From NCBI GenBank assembly GCA_028284805.1, contig JANQQZ010000006.1, positions 1 through 64,000 of the forward strand: a stretch of 64,000 bases of DNA, in the 5' to 3' direction. The position numbers and the translations under genes were made by a program. This DNA is from Phycisphaerales bacterium (GTDB taxonomy: Bacteria; Planctomycetota; Phycisphaerae; Phycisphaerales; UBA1924). The notes under the pieces were generated by a model. The model was not told the origin of the DNA. It did not search any database and was given only the letters and a program-made list of their open reading frames with translations. Of the stretch, positions 1 through 8,263 are shown in pieces. Position 1 is the first letter of the stretch. Every line of letters starts with the position of its first letter.

Positions 1-2
1 GC

Positions 3-764
3 ACGCGTCAGGGGGTTGCGCTCCGGAAAATGGGCAACGCGATGCCCGTTGTCACGCTCGATTCGGACAGCGAGCTGTCCGGACGTCTGTGCTTCGTCGG
101 GCCCGACAACTACAGCGCCGGGCGTCGGTGCGGCGAGCTGCTCATGGAAGCCGCCCCCGAGGGCGCCAACATCGTCATCATCTCCGGGCCCATGGCGAAG
201 GAGAACGGTCGGCTGCGCCGTCAGGGGTTCATCGACGAGGTGGTCGGGCGTTCCTACGGGCCCGGGCGCCCGATGGACCCGCTCGAAGATCAGCTGACCA
301 ACGAGGGGTACACGGTGCTCGCGACGTATGTGGACCCCATCGACCCGGAGCAAGCGAGGGCCAACGTTGCTGCGGCATTGGAGAACCATCCCAACCTTGA
401 TGCGGTGGTCGGTCTGTACGCCTACCACGTGCCCGCGGCGGTCGCGGCGCTCGAAGAGGCCGGCAAGATGGGCTCCGTGCGCGTCGTCGGCTTCGACGAC
501 CGTCAAGAGACGCTCGAGGCGATCGCCGACGGGCGTGTGTTCGGCACGATCGCGCAGGACCAGTACAGCTACGGGCGTGCGAGCGTCCGCCTGCTCGCGG
601 ACGTAGCCCGAGCCGACGAGGCGGGGCGCGAGGTCGCCGTGCCCATGAAGGGGCACATCAACTTCCCCCCGATCATGGTCAAGCGCGACGGCCTGGAAGC
701 GTTCATGAACGTACGCGACGGCAGCCGGGCGCTGCTCGGGATCCGGAGTGCCCCGGGCGAGTAG
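3..764 (+). CDS. Periplasmic-binding-protein-like sugar substrate-binding protein (type 1/RbsB-LacI fold), 5' truncated by window edge
   Basis: Open frame continues upstream of ATG at 30 (TRQGVALRKMGNAMPVVTLDSD); type-1 PBP features such as NLDAVVGLYAYHVPAAVAALEEAGK...VRVVGFDD and GTIAQDQYSYG. Confidence 0.8.
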   Translation, partial: TRQGVALRKMGNAMPVVTLDSDSELSGRLCFVGPDNYSAGRRCGELLMEAAPEGANIVIISGPMAKENGRLRRQGFIDEVVGRSYGPGRPMDPLEDQLTNEGYTVLATYVDPIDPEQARANVAAALENHPNLDAVVGLYAYHVPAAVAALEEAGKMGSVRVVGFDDRQETLEAIADGRVFGTIAQDQYSYGRASVRLLADVARADEAGREVAVPMKGHINFPPIMVKRDGLEAFMNVRDGSRALLGIRSAPGE

Positions 765-767
765 TTC

Positions 768-1451
768 TCAGCGGTAACGCGTCGGATCTGGCACGCCCGC
801 GGCCTCGAACCCCTGCCGGCGGAGCACGCAGGAATCGCAAGCGCCGCACGCCCGTCCATCTTCGTCGGGGTCGTAGCAGGATGACGTCAGGGCGAAGTCC
901 ACACCGAGCCCGACGCCCTGTCTGATGATCTCGGCCTTGGTCAGATCCATCAGCGGCGCGATGATCGAAACACCGGCTCCCTCAACGCCCGCCTTGGTCG
1001 CGAGGTTGGCGGTCGCCTCGAACGACCGCACGAACTCGGGCCGGCAATCGGGGTAGCCCGAGTAGTCGATGGCGTTCACCCCGAGGTAGATCGATCGGGC
1101 CCCCACCACTTCGGCGTGCCCCACGGCGAGCGAGAGGAAAACGAGGTTGCGCGCCGGCACATAGGTAACCGGGATGCCATCCGCGATCTCGTCCCCGCTT
1201 CGGTGCTTGGGCACGTCGATGTCGTCGGTCAGTGCGCTGCCTCCAAACATGCGGAGGTCCAGCGGCACCAGGGTGTGGCTCGCCGCCCCGAGCGCGGCCG
1301 CGACACGCCTCGCAGCCGCGAGTTCCGTGCGGTGACGCTGCCCGTAGTCGAGGCTGAGGGCGTGGCACTCCAGACCACGGTCTCGTGCGATGGCGAGCGC
1401 CGCGGCGCTGTCCAGCCCACCCGAGAGCAGCACGACGGCACGCTCAGGCAT
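768..1451 (-). CDS. queC: 7-cyano-7-deazaguanine synthase QueC
   Basis: [23 protein letters not shown]-loop, [12 protein letters not shown]-terminal CxxCxxC zinc site ([15 protein letters not shown]). Confidence 0.95.
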   Translation of the reverse strand: MPERAVVLLSGGLDSAAALAIARDRGLECHALSLDYGQRHRTELAAARRVAAALGAASHTLVPLDLRMFGGSALTDDIDVPKHRSGDEIADGIPVTYVPARNLVFLSLAVGHAEVVGARSIYLGVNAIDYSGYPDCRPEFVRSFEATANLATKAGVEGAGVSIIAPLMDLTKAEIIRQGVGLGVDFALTSSCYDPDEDGRACGACDSCVLRRQGFEAAGVPDPTRYR

Positions 1452-1812
1452 CCGACGGTTCGCCCGAGTAGACGCACCCGCTCGTGGCGTTCTCCCAGAG
1501 CTCGACGCGGCAGAGCCCAGACAACTCGGGTGCGAGCCGGTCCCAGATCCAGACCGCGATACGCTCGACCGTCGGCTGCCCGAGCCCGGGCACGTCGTTC
1601 AGCATGTGGTGATCAAGGGGCTCAAGCACGACCTGGACGAGCCGCTTGATCTCGGCGAAATCGACAACCCAGCCCAAGACGGGATCCGGCTCGCCCGCGA
1701 TGTGCACCCGGAGCCGGTAGGTGTGCCCGTGGACCCGGGCGCACTTGTGCCCGTCGGGCAGGTGGTTCAGCCTGTGGGCGGCGTCGAAGGTGAACTCGCG
1801 AAAGATTTCCAT
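1444..1812 (-). CDS. queD: 6-carboxy-5,6,7,8-tetrahydropterin synthase QueD
   Basis: [38 protein letters not shown]; overlaps queC start. Confidence 0.93.
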   Translation of the reverse strand: MEIFREFTFDAAHRLNHLPDGHKCARVHGHTYRLRVHIAGEPDPVLGWVVDFAEIKRLVQVVLEPLDHHMLNDVPGLGQPTVERIAVWIWDRLAPELSGLCRVELWENATSGCVYSGEPSDA

Positions 1813-2174
1813 GGGTGTGCTGGTCCGAAGCTCACGCGGCCGACGACGCCTGGGAAAGTGGGAGGTAAAGAGCCGAACCCTCGACATCGGGCGTGAGACT
1901 CAGCCGCCTCTGCCACTTCGAAAGCCCAGAGATCCTGTGTTCTCAGCAGGTTAGCCGCCGGTTCGATGTCGGTCATGCAGCCCATCGAGAGGGTGCGGAC
2001 CAGAGTCTCAACCCGTGAGGCTCGCGATCGATCCCGGCCCGACATCTGGGATGAGCAGGAACAACTGAGCCCCCGCGCGCCGGGATTGCGCAGCGGCACA
2101 GATTCTGCAAAGTGTTTCTCTACAGCAGGTTGTGCGGTTTTTGAGTGCGAACCATGTTTCCCTTGGCCAGAATC

Positions 2175-2217
2175 TTGATACGATGACGAATAAAAGTAAA
2201 CTGAACGGTGTAGTTTA
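2175..2217 (+). promoter_or_regulatory. Candidate promoter (TTGATA-N16-TAAACT) with palindromic operator TAAACT-N9-AGTTTA overlapping the -10
   Basis: TTGATA 2175-2180; perfect 6-bp inverted repeat 2197-2202/2212-2217, 25 bp before TetR start. Confidence 0.5.
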
Positions 2218-2241
2218 TTTACCTGCCCTGGCGGAGACCCG

Positions 2242-2886
2242 ATGACCAGCACCCTGACCAAGCGAAGCCAGCGGAAGCGTGACGCGATCCTCATGGCCGC
2301 GGCGGACGAGTTCCTCGCAGCCGGGTTCTCTGGGACGAGCATGGACCGCATCGCCGAGGTCGCGGACGTCTCGAAGAAGACCGTCTACAGCCACTTCGAG
2401 AGCAAGGAAGCGCTGTTCGAGGCCATCGTCGCTCAGCTCGTGGATCGCATCAACACCATGCCTCATCAGCAGTACGACTCACAGATCGATCTCGCTACGC
2501 AGCTCGGCACGATCGGTCAGGCGTTCGCCGACACGGTCACGAGCGCCGAGTTCCTCAAGCTCGCTCGGATCGTGCTCTCACGATACATGCAGGCCCAGCA
2601 TCTCTCACAGGCGACGCTCAGTGAACAGGCCAAGCTGCGAGCCAACTGCATCGACTGGCTCAATGCGGGCACTGCCGATGGTCGTCTTTGCGTGGAAGAC
2701 GCTGCTCGGGCGACCGCGCAGTTCTACGGGCTCATCAAGGAGCTCGTCTTCTGGCCGCAGTTGGTCAACGGCGATCCGGTCGCCAGCGCTCGAGAACGGG
2801 CCGACGTCGTGCAGTCGGCCGTGCAGATCTTCCTCGCGCACTACGCGACTGGGAAACCGATGCAGGAACCGCGAAAGGGTGCGTGA
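2242..2886 (+). CDS. TetR/AcrR family transcriptional regulator
   Basis: N-terminal HTH: RDAILMAAADEFLAAGFSGTSMDRIAEVADVSKKTVYSHFESKEALFEAIV. Confidence 0.93.
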   Translation: MTSTLTKRSQRKRDAILMAAADEFLAAGFSGTSMDRIAEVADVSKKTVYSHFESKEALFEAIVAQLVDRINTMPHQQYDSQIDLATQLGTIGQAFADTVTSAEFLKLARIVLSRYMQAQHLSQATLSEQAKLRANCIDWLNAGTADGRLCVEDAARATAQFYGLIKELVFWPQLVNGDPVASARERADVVQSAVQIFLAHYATGKPMQEPRKGA

Positions 2887-2889
2887 GAC

Positions 2890-3231
2890 ATGAACACGAT
2901 CGCGACGACAACCCGGGGGGCGTCTCGCATCATCAAGGGGCGACAGTATCTCTGGTGGCACCGCCTCCGCAAGCTTGGTCGAGCGAAGTTCGTGCTCATC
3001 GGCGGAGGTTTCCTGTCACCTCTGGTCACCTGCGCACTCGTCGTTGCGACCAACGTTTGGCTGGGCGTACCCCTCGCTCCGGCGGACCTCGCGATCATCT
3101 GGATCTGCTCGCTCCCCGTCTTCGTCGGATCCTGGCTGTGGACATGGTCTCACATGGAAGGTCGATACGGCGTCACGCTTGGAACCAGCTGCCCCGGTTG
3201 CGGCTACTCGCGCGAGGGGGTCGGCACGTGA
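2890..3231 (+). CDS. Small membrane protein ending inside a zinc ribbon (CPGCGYSREGVGT-stop); possible interrupted gene
   Basis: Two hydrophobic segments then CPGCG; same frame after the TGA encodes APCPECGRIEPRAHSEG to 3285. Confidence 0.65.
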   Translation: MNTIATTTRGASRIIKGRQYLWWHRLRKLGRAKFVLIGGGFLSPLVTCALVVATNVWLGVPLAPADLAIIWICSLPVFVGSWLWTWSHMEGRYGVTLGTSCPGCGYSREGVGT

Positions 3232-3292
3232 GCGCCTTGCCCGGAGTGCGGGCGCATCGAACCCCGCGCTCATTCGGAGGGATGAAGGCGAC

Positions 3293-4504
3293 ATGTTGAA
3301 GACACCTATTCACTACGCCCTGCGCACATTGTCGACGCTCTTCCCGCCCCAGAAGCCGCTCGTGTTCTCGGGGACCGGATCGACGCTCAAGCTCGCGGAT
3401 CTCATGGTCGCCAGCGGGCACCGGCGCCCGCTCCTAGTTACGGGCGGCTTCTTGCTCGAGAACGGAACGCTCGATCCTTTGTTCGGGCGACTGAAGGACG
3501 CGGGGTGCGAGCCCACCGTCTTCGACGGGATCGTCCCGAACCCGACGTTCGACGTCGTCGAGGCCGGTCTCGAGGCGTGCTCGAAGGGGCATTGCGACAG
3601 CGTTTTCGTGGTCGGGGGAGGATCGGCCATCGACGCTGCGAAAGTGATCGCTGCGAGCGCTGCAACTTCCAAGCCTGGCGGCCCACAGAAGCTCGTCGGC
3701 ATCCTGAAGGTCAAGTCAATCTTGCCGTTCTATGTCGTGCCCACAACGTCCGGAACGGGGTCCGAGGTGACGACCGCTGCGGTCATCTCCGACAGTACGA
3801 CTCACAAGAAGCAGTTCGTGGTCGATCCGAAGCTGATCCCGATCGGCGCCGCGCTCGATCCGGGCCTGTTGAAGTCTCTGCCACCGGGAATGACCTCGAC
3901 AACCGGGATGGATGCGCTCACGCATGCCATCGAGGCGTACACGTCGACCAACGCGTTCAAGGACACCAGCCGTGATGCCGCTCTGGCGATCAGGCTCCTC
4001 GTCGAGCACCTGCCCGCCGCGTATCGCAACGGAACCGATGAGCGCGCCAGGGAGATGGTCGCGATCGCGTCGTTCCTCGCGGGGTTCGCGTTTACGAAAG
4101 CGAGCCTCGGGTACGTGCACGCGATCTCGCACCAGATCAGCGGGCACTACGACACCCCGCACGGGCTCGCCAATGCGGTGCTCCTCCCGCGGGTGCTCCG
4201 GTTCAACCGTCATGCGTGCGAGAGGCAGTTCGCCGAACTCGAAGCCATGCTGGCGGGAGAATCACAAGGGCGTGAGCCCGAGCGAGCGGAGCGTTTCATC
4301 GAACGCATCGATCGGCTCTCGGAAGAGCTCGAGATCCAGGCCTCGCTCCCTGAGTTGAAACAAGAGCACTTCCGTGAAATCGCGAATCAGGCGAGAGCGG
4401 AGGCGAGACGTACGTACGGCGTGCCCAGGGTGATGTCTCGCGCTGACGCAATCACAATTCTCGAATCGGTTGCGAGCGGGTCTGCATCGCCCTCGTTCGG
4501 CTAG
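3293..4504 (+). CDS. Iron-containing alcohol dehydrogenase
   Basis: VFVVGGGSAIDAAKVIAA, PTTSGTGSEVTTAAVI, YVHAISHQISGHYDTPHGLANAVLLP; internal ATG at 3293 chosen. Confidence 0.92.
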   Translation: MLKTPIHYALRTLSTLFPPQKPLVFSGTGSTLKLADLMVASGHRRPLLVTGGFLLENGTLDPLFGRLKDAGCEPTVFDGIVPNPTFDVVEAGLEACSKGHCDSVFVVGGGSAIDAAKVIAASAATSKPGGPQKLVGILKVKSILPFYVVPTTSGTGSEVTTAAVISDSTTHKKQFVVDPKLIPIGAALDPGLLKSLPPGMTSTTGMDALTHAIEAYTSTNAFKDTSRDAALAIRLLVEHLPAAYRNGTDERAREMVAIASFLAGFAFTKASLGYVHAISHQISGHYDTPHGLANAVLLPRVLRFNRHACERQFAELEAMLAGESQGREPERAERFIERIDRLSEELEIQASLPELKQEHFREIANQARAEARRTYGVPRVMSRADAITILESVASGSASPSFG

Positions 4505-4565
4505 CAGATCTGGGCAACAGAAGCGAAGGAACTCCATCCGGCCATGAGCCTGGGCTTCGGCACGT

Positions 4566-4594
4566 CCGGGCGGAAGGATCGTCCCCCCGCCCGG
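4566..4594. terminator. Terminator-like hairpin between convergent genes
   Basis: CCGGGCGG ... CCGCCCGG perfect 8-bp stem, 13-nt loop; no T run. Confidence 0.4.
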
Positions 4595-4621
4595 AGCGGT
4601 GCCTGCACAGGGTGACGTTGT

Positions 4622-4999
4622 TCAGGCCAAGGCCGGGGTGGCACGAAGGGATTCCGGGTTGCTCAGGGACACGACGGCCAGGACGGTCGCGCCGTTTACA
4701 AGGTAGAACCAGGCATCGATCCCCGAAAGCCCGAGCGCGAAGGGTGCAGCGATGAAGACCAAGCCGACCAGCCCGTCGACTGCGACATGGATGCGGTACG
4801 GCAGCACCCGAATGAGCCCGAGCCGGTGGTTCGTCAACACAGTCAAGAGAAGTGCCGCGATCCCCGTGCCGACACCCAGCCAGAGCGCGGCAGGATTCTC
4901 GGTACCGAGCCCGAGCAGGAACGGAGCCCCGATCAAGAGCGCTGCGACGGGGTAGTCGAGGAACGCGTGGATGTCCTTGGTCACGAATCGAGTGGTCAT
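4622..4999 (-). CDS. SPW-repeat-like small integral membrane protein
   Basis: Four hydrophobic helices in 125 aa; repeated hydrophobic blocks similar to SPW family. Confidence 0.55.
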   Translation of the reverse strand: MTTRFVTKDIHAFLDYPVAALLIGAPFLLGLGTENPAALWLGVGTGIAALLLTVLTNHRLGLIRVLPYRIHVAVDGLVGLVFIAAPFALGLSGIDAWFYLVNGATVLAVVSLSNPESLRATPALA

Positions 5000-5119
5000 T
5001 GCTGTCTTCCTTTCTTTGCGGGTGTGAGGGCGGTTGTCACCCCGGCGTGCCCTGCTGGGTCGCGGGGTATCGGTTCCATGCGCGATCGTGCGCAGGAGGA
5101 ACGGGTCAGTTCGGTGGGG

Positions 5120-5722
5120 TCAGCGCAAGGGCACGTCTCGTTCCGCGGACCGAATGACGCGGCGCACGCGGCGCTGCACGGCCGGAAGCACCTGGGCCTC
5201 GAACCACGGGTTCCGCTTCAACCACAGGTTGTTTCTTGGGGACGGATGGGGGAGGGCCATCCGTTTTGGGAGCGTCTGGGCGTGGGCACGCACAGCGTCT
5301 GTCAGCGTGCTGTATCGGTCGCCTATGTATCGCTCGTACGCGTACCGCCCGGTGTAGAGCGTGAGCGCGAATGGCTCGTACGCGTCGAGGAGGCGTTGGT
5401 GCCATTCCGGCGCACACTCGGGTCTTGGTCGCAGGTCGCCGCTCGTGCCGGTCCCGGGGTAGCAGAATCCCATCGGCATGAGCGCGAAGAGGTTCGGGTC
5501 GTAGAACTCCTCGCGCGTAACGCCGAGCCAGTCGCGGAGACGGTCCCCGCTCTTGTCATCCCAAGGAACGCCGGACTCATGGGCCGCTGCGCCCGGTGCT
5601 TGGCCGATCACGAGGATGCGTGACGAGTCCGCTCCCTGCAGCAGTGGCTTGCAGCCGTGCGGAAGGTGCGGTTCGCAGATGCGGCACGCCCGTGCCTGTT
5701 TGAGCAGCAGACTGATTTTCAT
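5120..5722 (-). CDS. Uracil-DNA glycosylase family protein
   Basis: RILVIGQAPGAAAHESGVPWDDKSGDRLRDWLG and LPHPSPRNNLWLKRNPWFE. Confidence 0.85.
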   Translation of the reverse strand: MKISLLLKQARACRICEPHLPHGCKPLLQGADSSRILVIGQAPGAAAHESGVPWDDKSGDRLRDWLGVTREEFYDPNLFALMPMGFCYPGTGTSGDLRPRPECAPEWHQRLLDAYEPFALTLYTGRYAYERYIGDRYSTLTDAVRAHAQTLPKRMALPHPSPRNNLWLKRNPWFEAQVLPAVQRRVRRVIRSAERDVPLR

Positions 5723-6456
5723 GAGCTCTACCCTGAGCAGACCCCACTCGCGCAAACGCACGGGCGGGCTGGGATACTTGTTCGAAGTTCGTGTCGAAGA
5801 CGCCGCTGACAATGGCGGCCCCCGAACGCATCAGCATGTAAATCGCTGTCGTGAGACCGCACGATCACGCACTGTGCTGGGGACGGGTTCAGTTATGGGA
5901 TCAGGATGGCGAAGACGGTGCAGAGAGCGCACACCGTCCCTTACGCACGCTTGATGCCACCTAAAAGAGCATCAAACCCATTCCGCTGAGGCACGCCTGG
6001 GAGGCGTCTCGGCGGTCGCACTTTGCAGGGCGGGTGATGGACTGCGAGGAACCCATACCAGGAGAAGTCAACGGGGCTCCCAAGTATTCCATCGTTTTGC
6101 GCATCCGCCGTAACCCCACGCGTTGACGAGGCAGCCCCTGAGTAGCGGGTGGCCTGTGGTGGAGACGTCGATGAGCGAAGCAGAACCAGCGGCACTCATC
6201 TTGAAACATGATGGGCCGGTCGGATCGAGTGCCTCGTCGATCAGCGGTTGAGATACTCGGCCCTCGTCTGCGGCCTGCTCGGGAAGCAGCACACGATGTG
6301 GGCGAACAAGACTGTTCGTGCGGTTGGCCGCGCTCCGCTGTAGTTCAACGGAGACGAGACAGCCGCGAACGACGCTCAGCCGACCGATGGCGGAGTGCTT
6401 CAATCCGTGGGGTTTCGCATCGCCTTGCACCCCCATGCACAGGCGAAGACGGGAAA

Positions 6457-6527
6457 GCGGGTGATCGGGATCGAACCGACGACATTCAGCTTGGGAAGCT
6501 GACGTTCTACCACTGAACTACACCCGC
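6457..6527 (-). tRNA. tRNA-Gly (anticodon CCC)
   Basis: Reverse complement GCGGGTGTAGTTCAGTGGTAGAACGTCAGCTTCCCAAGCTGAATGTCGTCGGTTCGATCCCGATCACCCGC folds as cloverleaf; loop TTCCCAA. Confidence 0.95.
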
Positions 6528-6838
6528 GATGTCGCACAAGTCTCTGTCGACAAGATACTTGCCGACTTTAACTGGCGCTCAAACGACGTTGGTTACCGAT
6601 TAGGGCCCAACGTCTGCATCGAATTGTACGCGACCTCGGTGACCGAAGGCAGCGGGGATGTCTGTTTCCTCCGCTTCCGCTCTGCCAGCCATCGCACGGG
6701 CTACCTGCGGGCGAGGCGACGCCGGCACTATGCGCCCCGGTTTGCATGCTCACCAGTCGTGCGCAACCTGGAGGTAGCTTTACGCCTGGTGGAACGCCGT
6801 CCGCCGGTGCCTCACACGGGCACGCGGGACGGGCTGAG

Positions 6839-7798
6839 TTACTTCCAGGGGCGCTCGATCAGCAGCCGCGAGATGTCCTCCGAGGACAGCTGCGACTTGT
6901 AGAGACCGCAGCCCCCGTAGAGAGGGAGTTCGTTAATGGCGTCCACGAGTTTCTCTGTGTCGTCCTCGCAGTTCAGGACATGCGCCTTGTGCCCTTGGCC
7001 ATGTTCGTGGTTGTGTTCGTGGTCATGGTCATGGTCATGGTCATGGTCATGGTCGTGATTGTGAGATGACCACCCCCCAAGCCAGGCACCGCCCCAGTCG
7101 ATCGTGCCGTTCTCGCGTTCCCAGACGTTGACCTGCTCGTCGATCCAGGTATGGATGCCCCAGAACCACGGGTGTACGTGCGCGGAATAGGCATCGAACA
7201 GCGTGTCGTAGCCAGGTTCGTCCCAGACATCGTTGGCTTCGGGTGCCTGGTTCTTCGGCTCCCTGGTCTTCCCGTTGGTCGCGACATCACCGTACCGGAG
7301 ATGGAGACGCGCGTGGATGCCGTACTCGATGAGCGTGCCCAGCACACCAAGCGGCATGCCACGGATCGACTCGGGGCTGGTGAGCTCCGCCGCCTGCTCG
7401 AGTTCTTTCTCCCAGACGTCCGCGCGCTTCTCAGGGTACGTGGCAGCCGTGACGCTCCACGGGGTGATCGGGGGCGGGAAGTTCGGATCGTCGGGCCCGG
7501 GGAGCCCGGATCCCCACTCGAGGATCGGGGGGTCGGTGCTGCGCGACACGACCATCCTGGCATGCTCCACCATCACGCGGTGCATGAACAAGAAATCGCG
7601 CCCCGCGTCGTTGTCGAGCAGAGGCGTGCCGTCCCTGCTGAGCGACGGCCTGGGCGGGGCCCAGTCGTCTCCGAATCGCTGCCTGAAGGACTGCTGCTCG
7701 TCGTGAGACATCACGTTCCATCGCTCGCGTGACACATGCCACATGAGATGCGACAGGCGCATGTGCCGCTGAGACATCTCTTGTATCAGCTCGCTCAC
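6839..7798 (-). CDS. Divergent tyrosinase-like (type-3 copper) candidate with His-Asp repeat region
   Basis: FLFMHRVMVEHAR...PILEWG resembles CuA FLPWHR...LPYWDW; GTLIEYGIHARLHLRYGD and HVHPWFWGIHTWIDEQVNVW resemble the CuB motif; HNHDHDHDHDHDHDHDHEHNHEH tract. Confidence 0.5.
   Translation of the reverse strand: MSELIQEMSQRHMRLSHLMWHVSRERWNVMSHDEQQSFRQRFGDDWAPPRPSLSRDGTPLLDNDAGRDFLFMHRVMVEHARMVVSRSTDPPILEWGSGLPGPDDPNFPPPITPWSVTAATYPEKRADVWEKELEQAAELTSPESIRGMPLGVLGTLIEYGIHARLHLRYGDVATNGKTREPKNQAPEANDVWDEPGYDTLFDAYSAHVHPWFWGIHTWIDEQVNVWERENGTIDWGGAWLGGWSSHNHDHDHDHDHDHDHEHNHEHGQGHKAHVLNCEDDTEKLVDAINELPLYGGCGLYKSQLSSEDISRLLIERPWK
7000..7066 (-). repeat. In-frame hexanucleotide microsatellite encoding (His-Asp)n
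   Basis: Five exact tandem ATGGTC copies at 7025-7054 (+ strand) with degenerate flanking copies. Confidence 0.9.
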
Positions 7799-8238
7799 GA
7801 CGTTGCCTCGATCGCCATGAACAGGACGCCGATGCCCCCGAGGCTCAGCCCCCCGGGTCCCGTGACCAGATCAAGCTTGAGGGGGCTGCCGTTCTGCACG
7901 ACGACGGTGATGGTGTCGTGCCCGACGACGTTGTTGTCGTCGTCGTAGATCGGCTTGTACGCGGTTGTTTCATAGATCATCTGGAACGCACCGCCAATGT
8001 CTTGCGTCAGCTGTTCTCCGACGTACTCGATCGCTTCTTGCATGGCCTTCTCCGCGGACACGCCAGCCTGCGATTGGAACTGATTCCGGCAGCGGTCCAG
8101 GCAGGCCTGGATCTTGCCGTCGGGGTCCAGATTGAGGGCGATGACCTGCGGGTACTGGTACTGAGTGTGGTCGAACTCGTCACCAAAGGTGCTCAGAAGA
8201 AGACGAGCGGCCGTCAGGCGGTAGGTTGCTGCTTTCAC
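7795..8238 (-). CDS. Uncharacterised 147-aa protein, overlaps the start of the tyrosinase-like gene
   Basis: Complete ORF between same-strand genes; 4-bp overlap suggests translational coupling; no family recognised. Confidence 0.65.
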   Translation of the reverse strand: MKAATYRLTAARLLLSTFGDEFDHTQYQYPQVIALNLDPDGKIQACLDRCRNQFQSQAGVSAEKAMQEAIEYVGEQLTQDIGGAFQMIYETTAYKPIYDDDNNVVGHDTITVVVQNGSPLKLDLVTGPGGLSLGGIGVLFMAIEATS

Positions 8239-8263
8239 TTTCGGTTCCCTTTCTCTCGGGTGT

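Noticed and set aside
1853-1930. Possible tRNA or preQ1 riboswitch upstream of queD
   Set aside because: A GTTCG-like segment and a weak acceptor-like pairing can be drawn, but T- and anticodon arms do not fold and no preQ1 consensus is recognisable.
3229-3285. Selenocysteine (SECIS) interpretation of the in-frame TGA
   Set aside because: Only a short GCCCG/CGGGC hairpin is visible and the position is not a usual Cys in this ribbon; mutation or assembly error is more economical.
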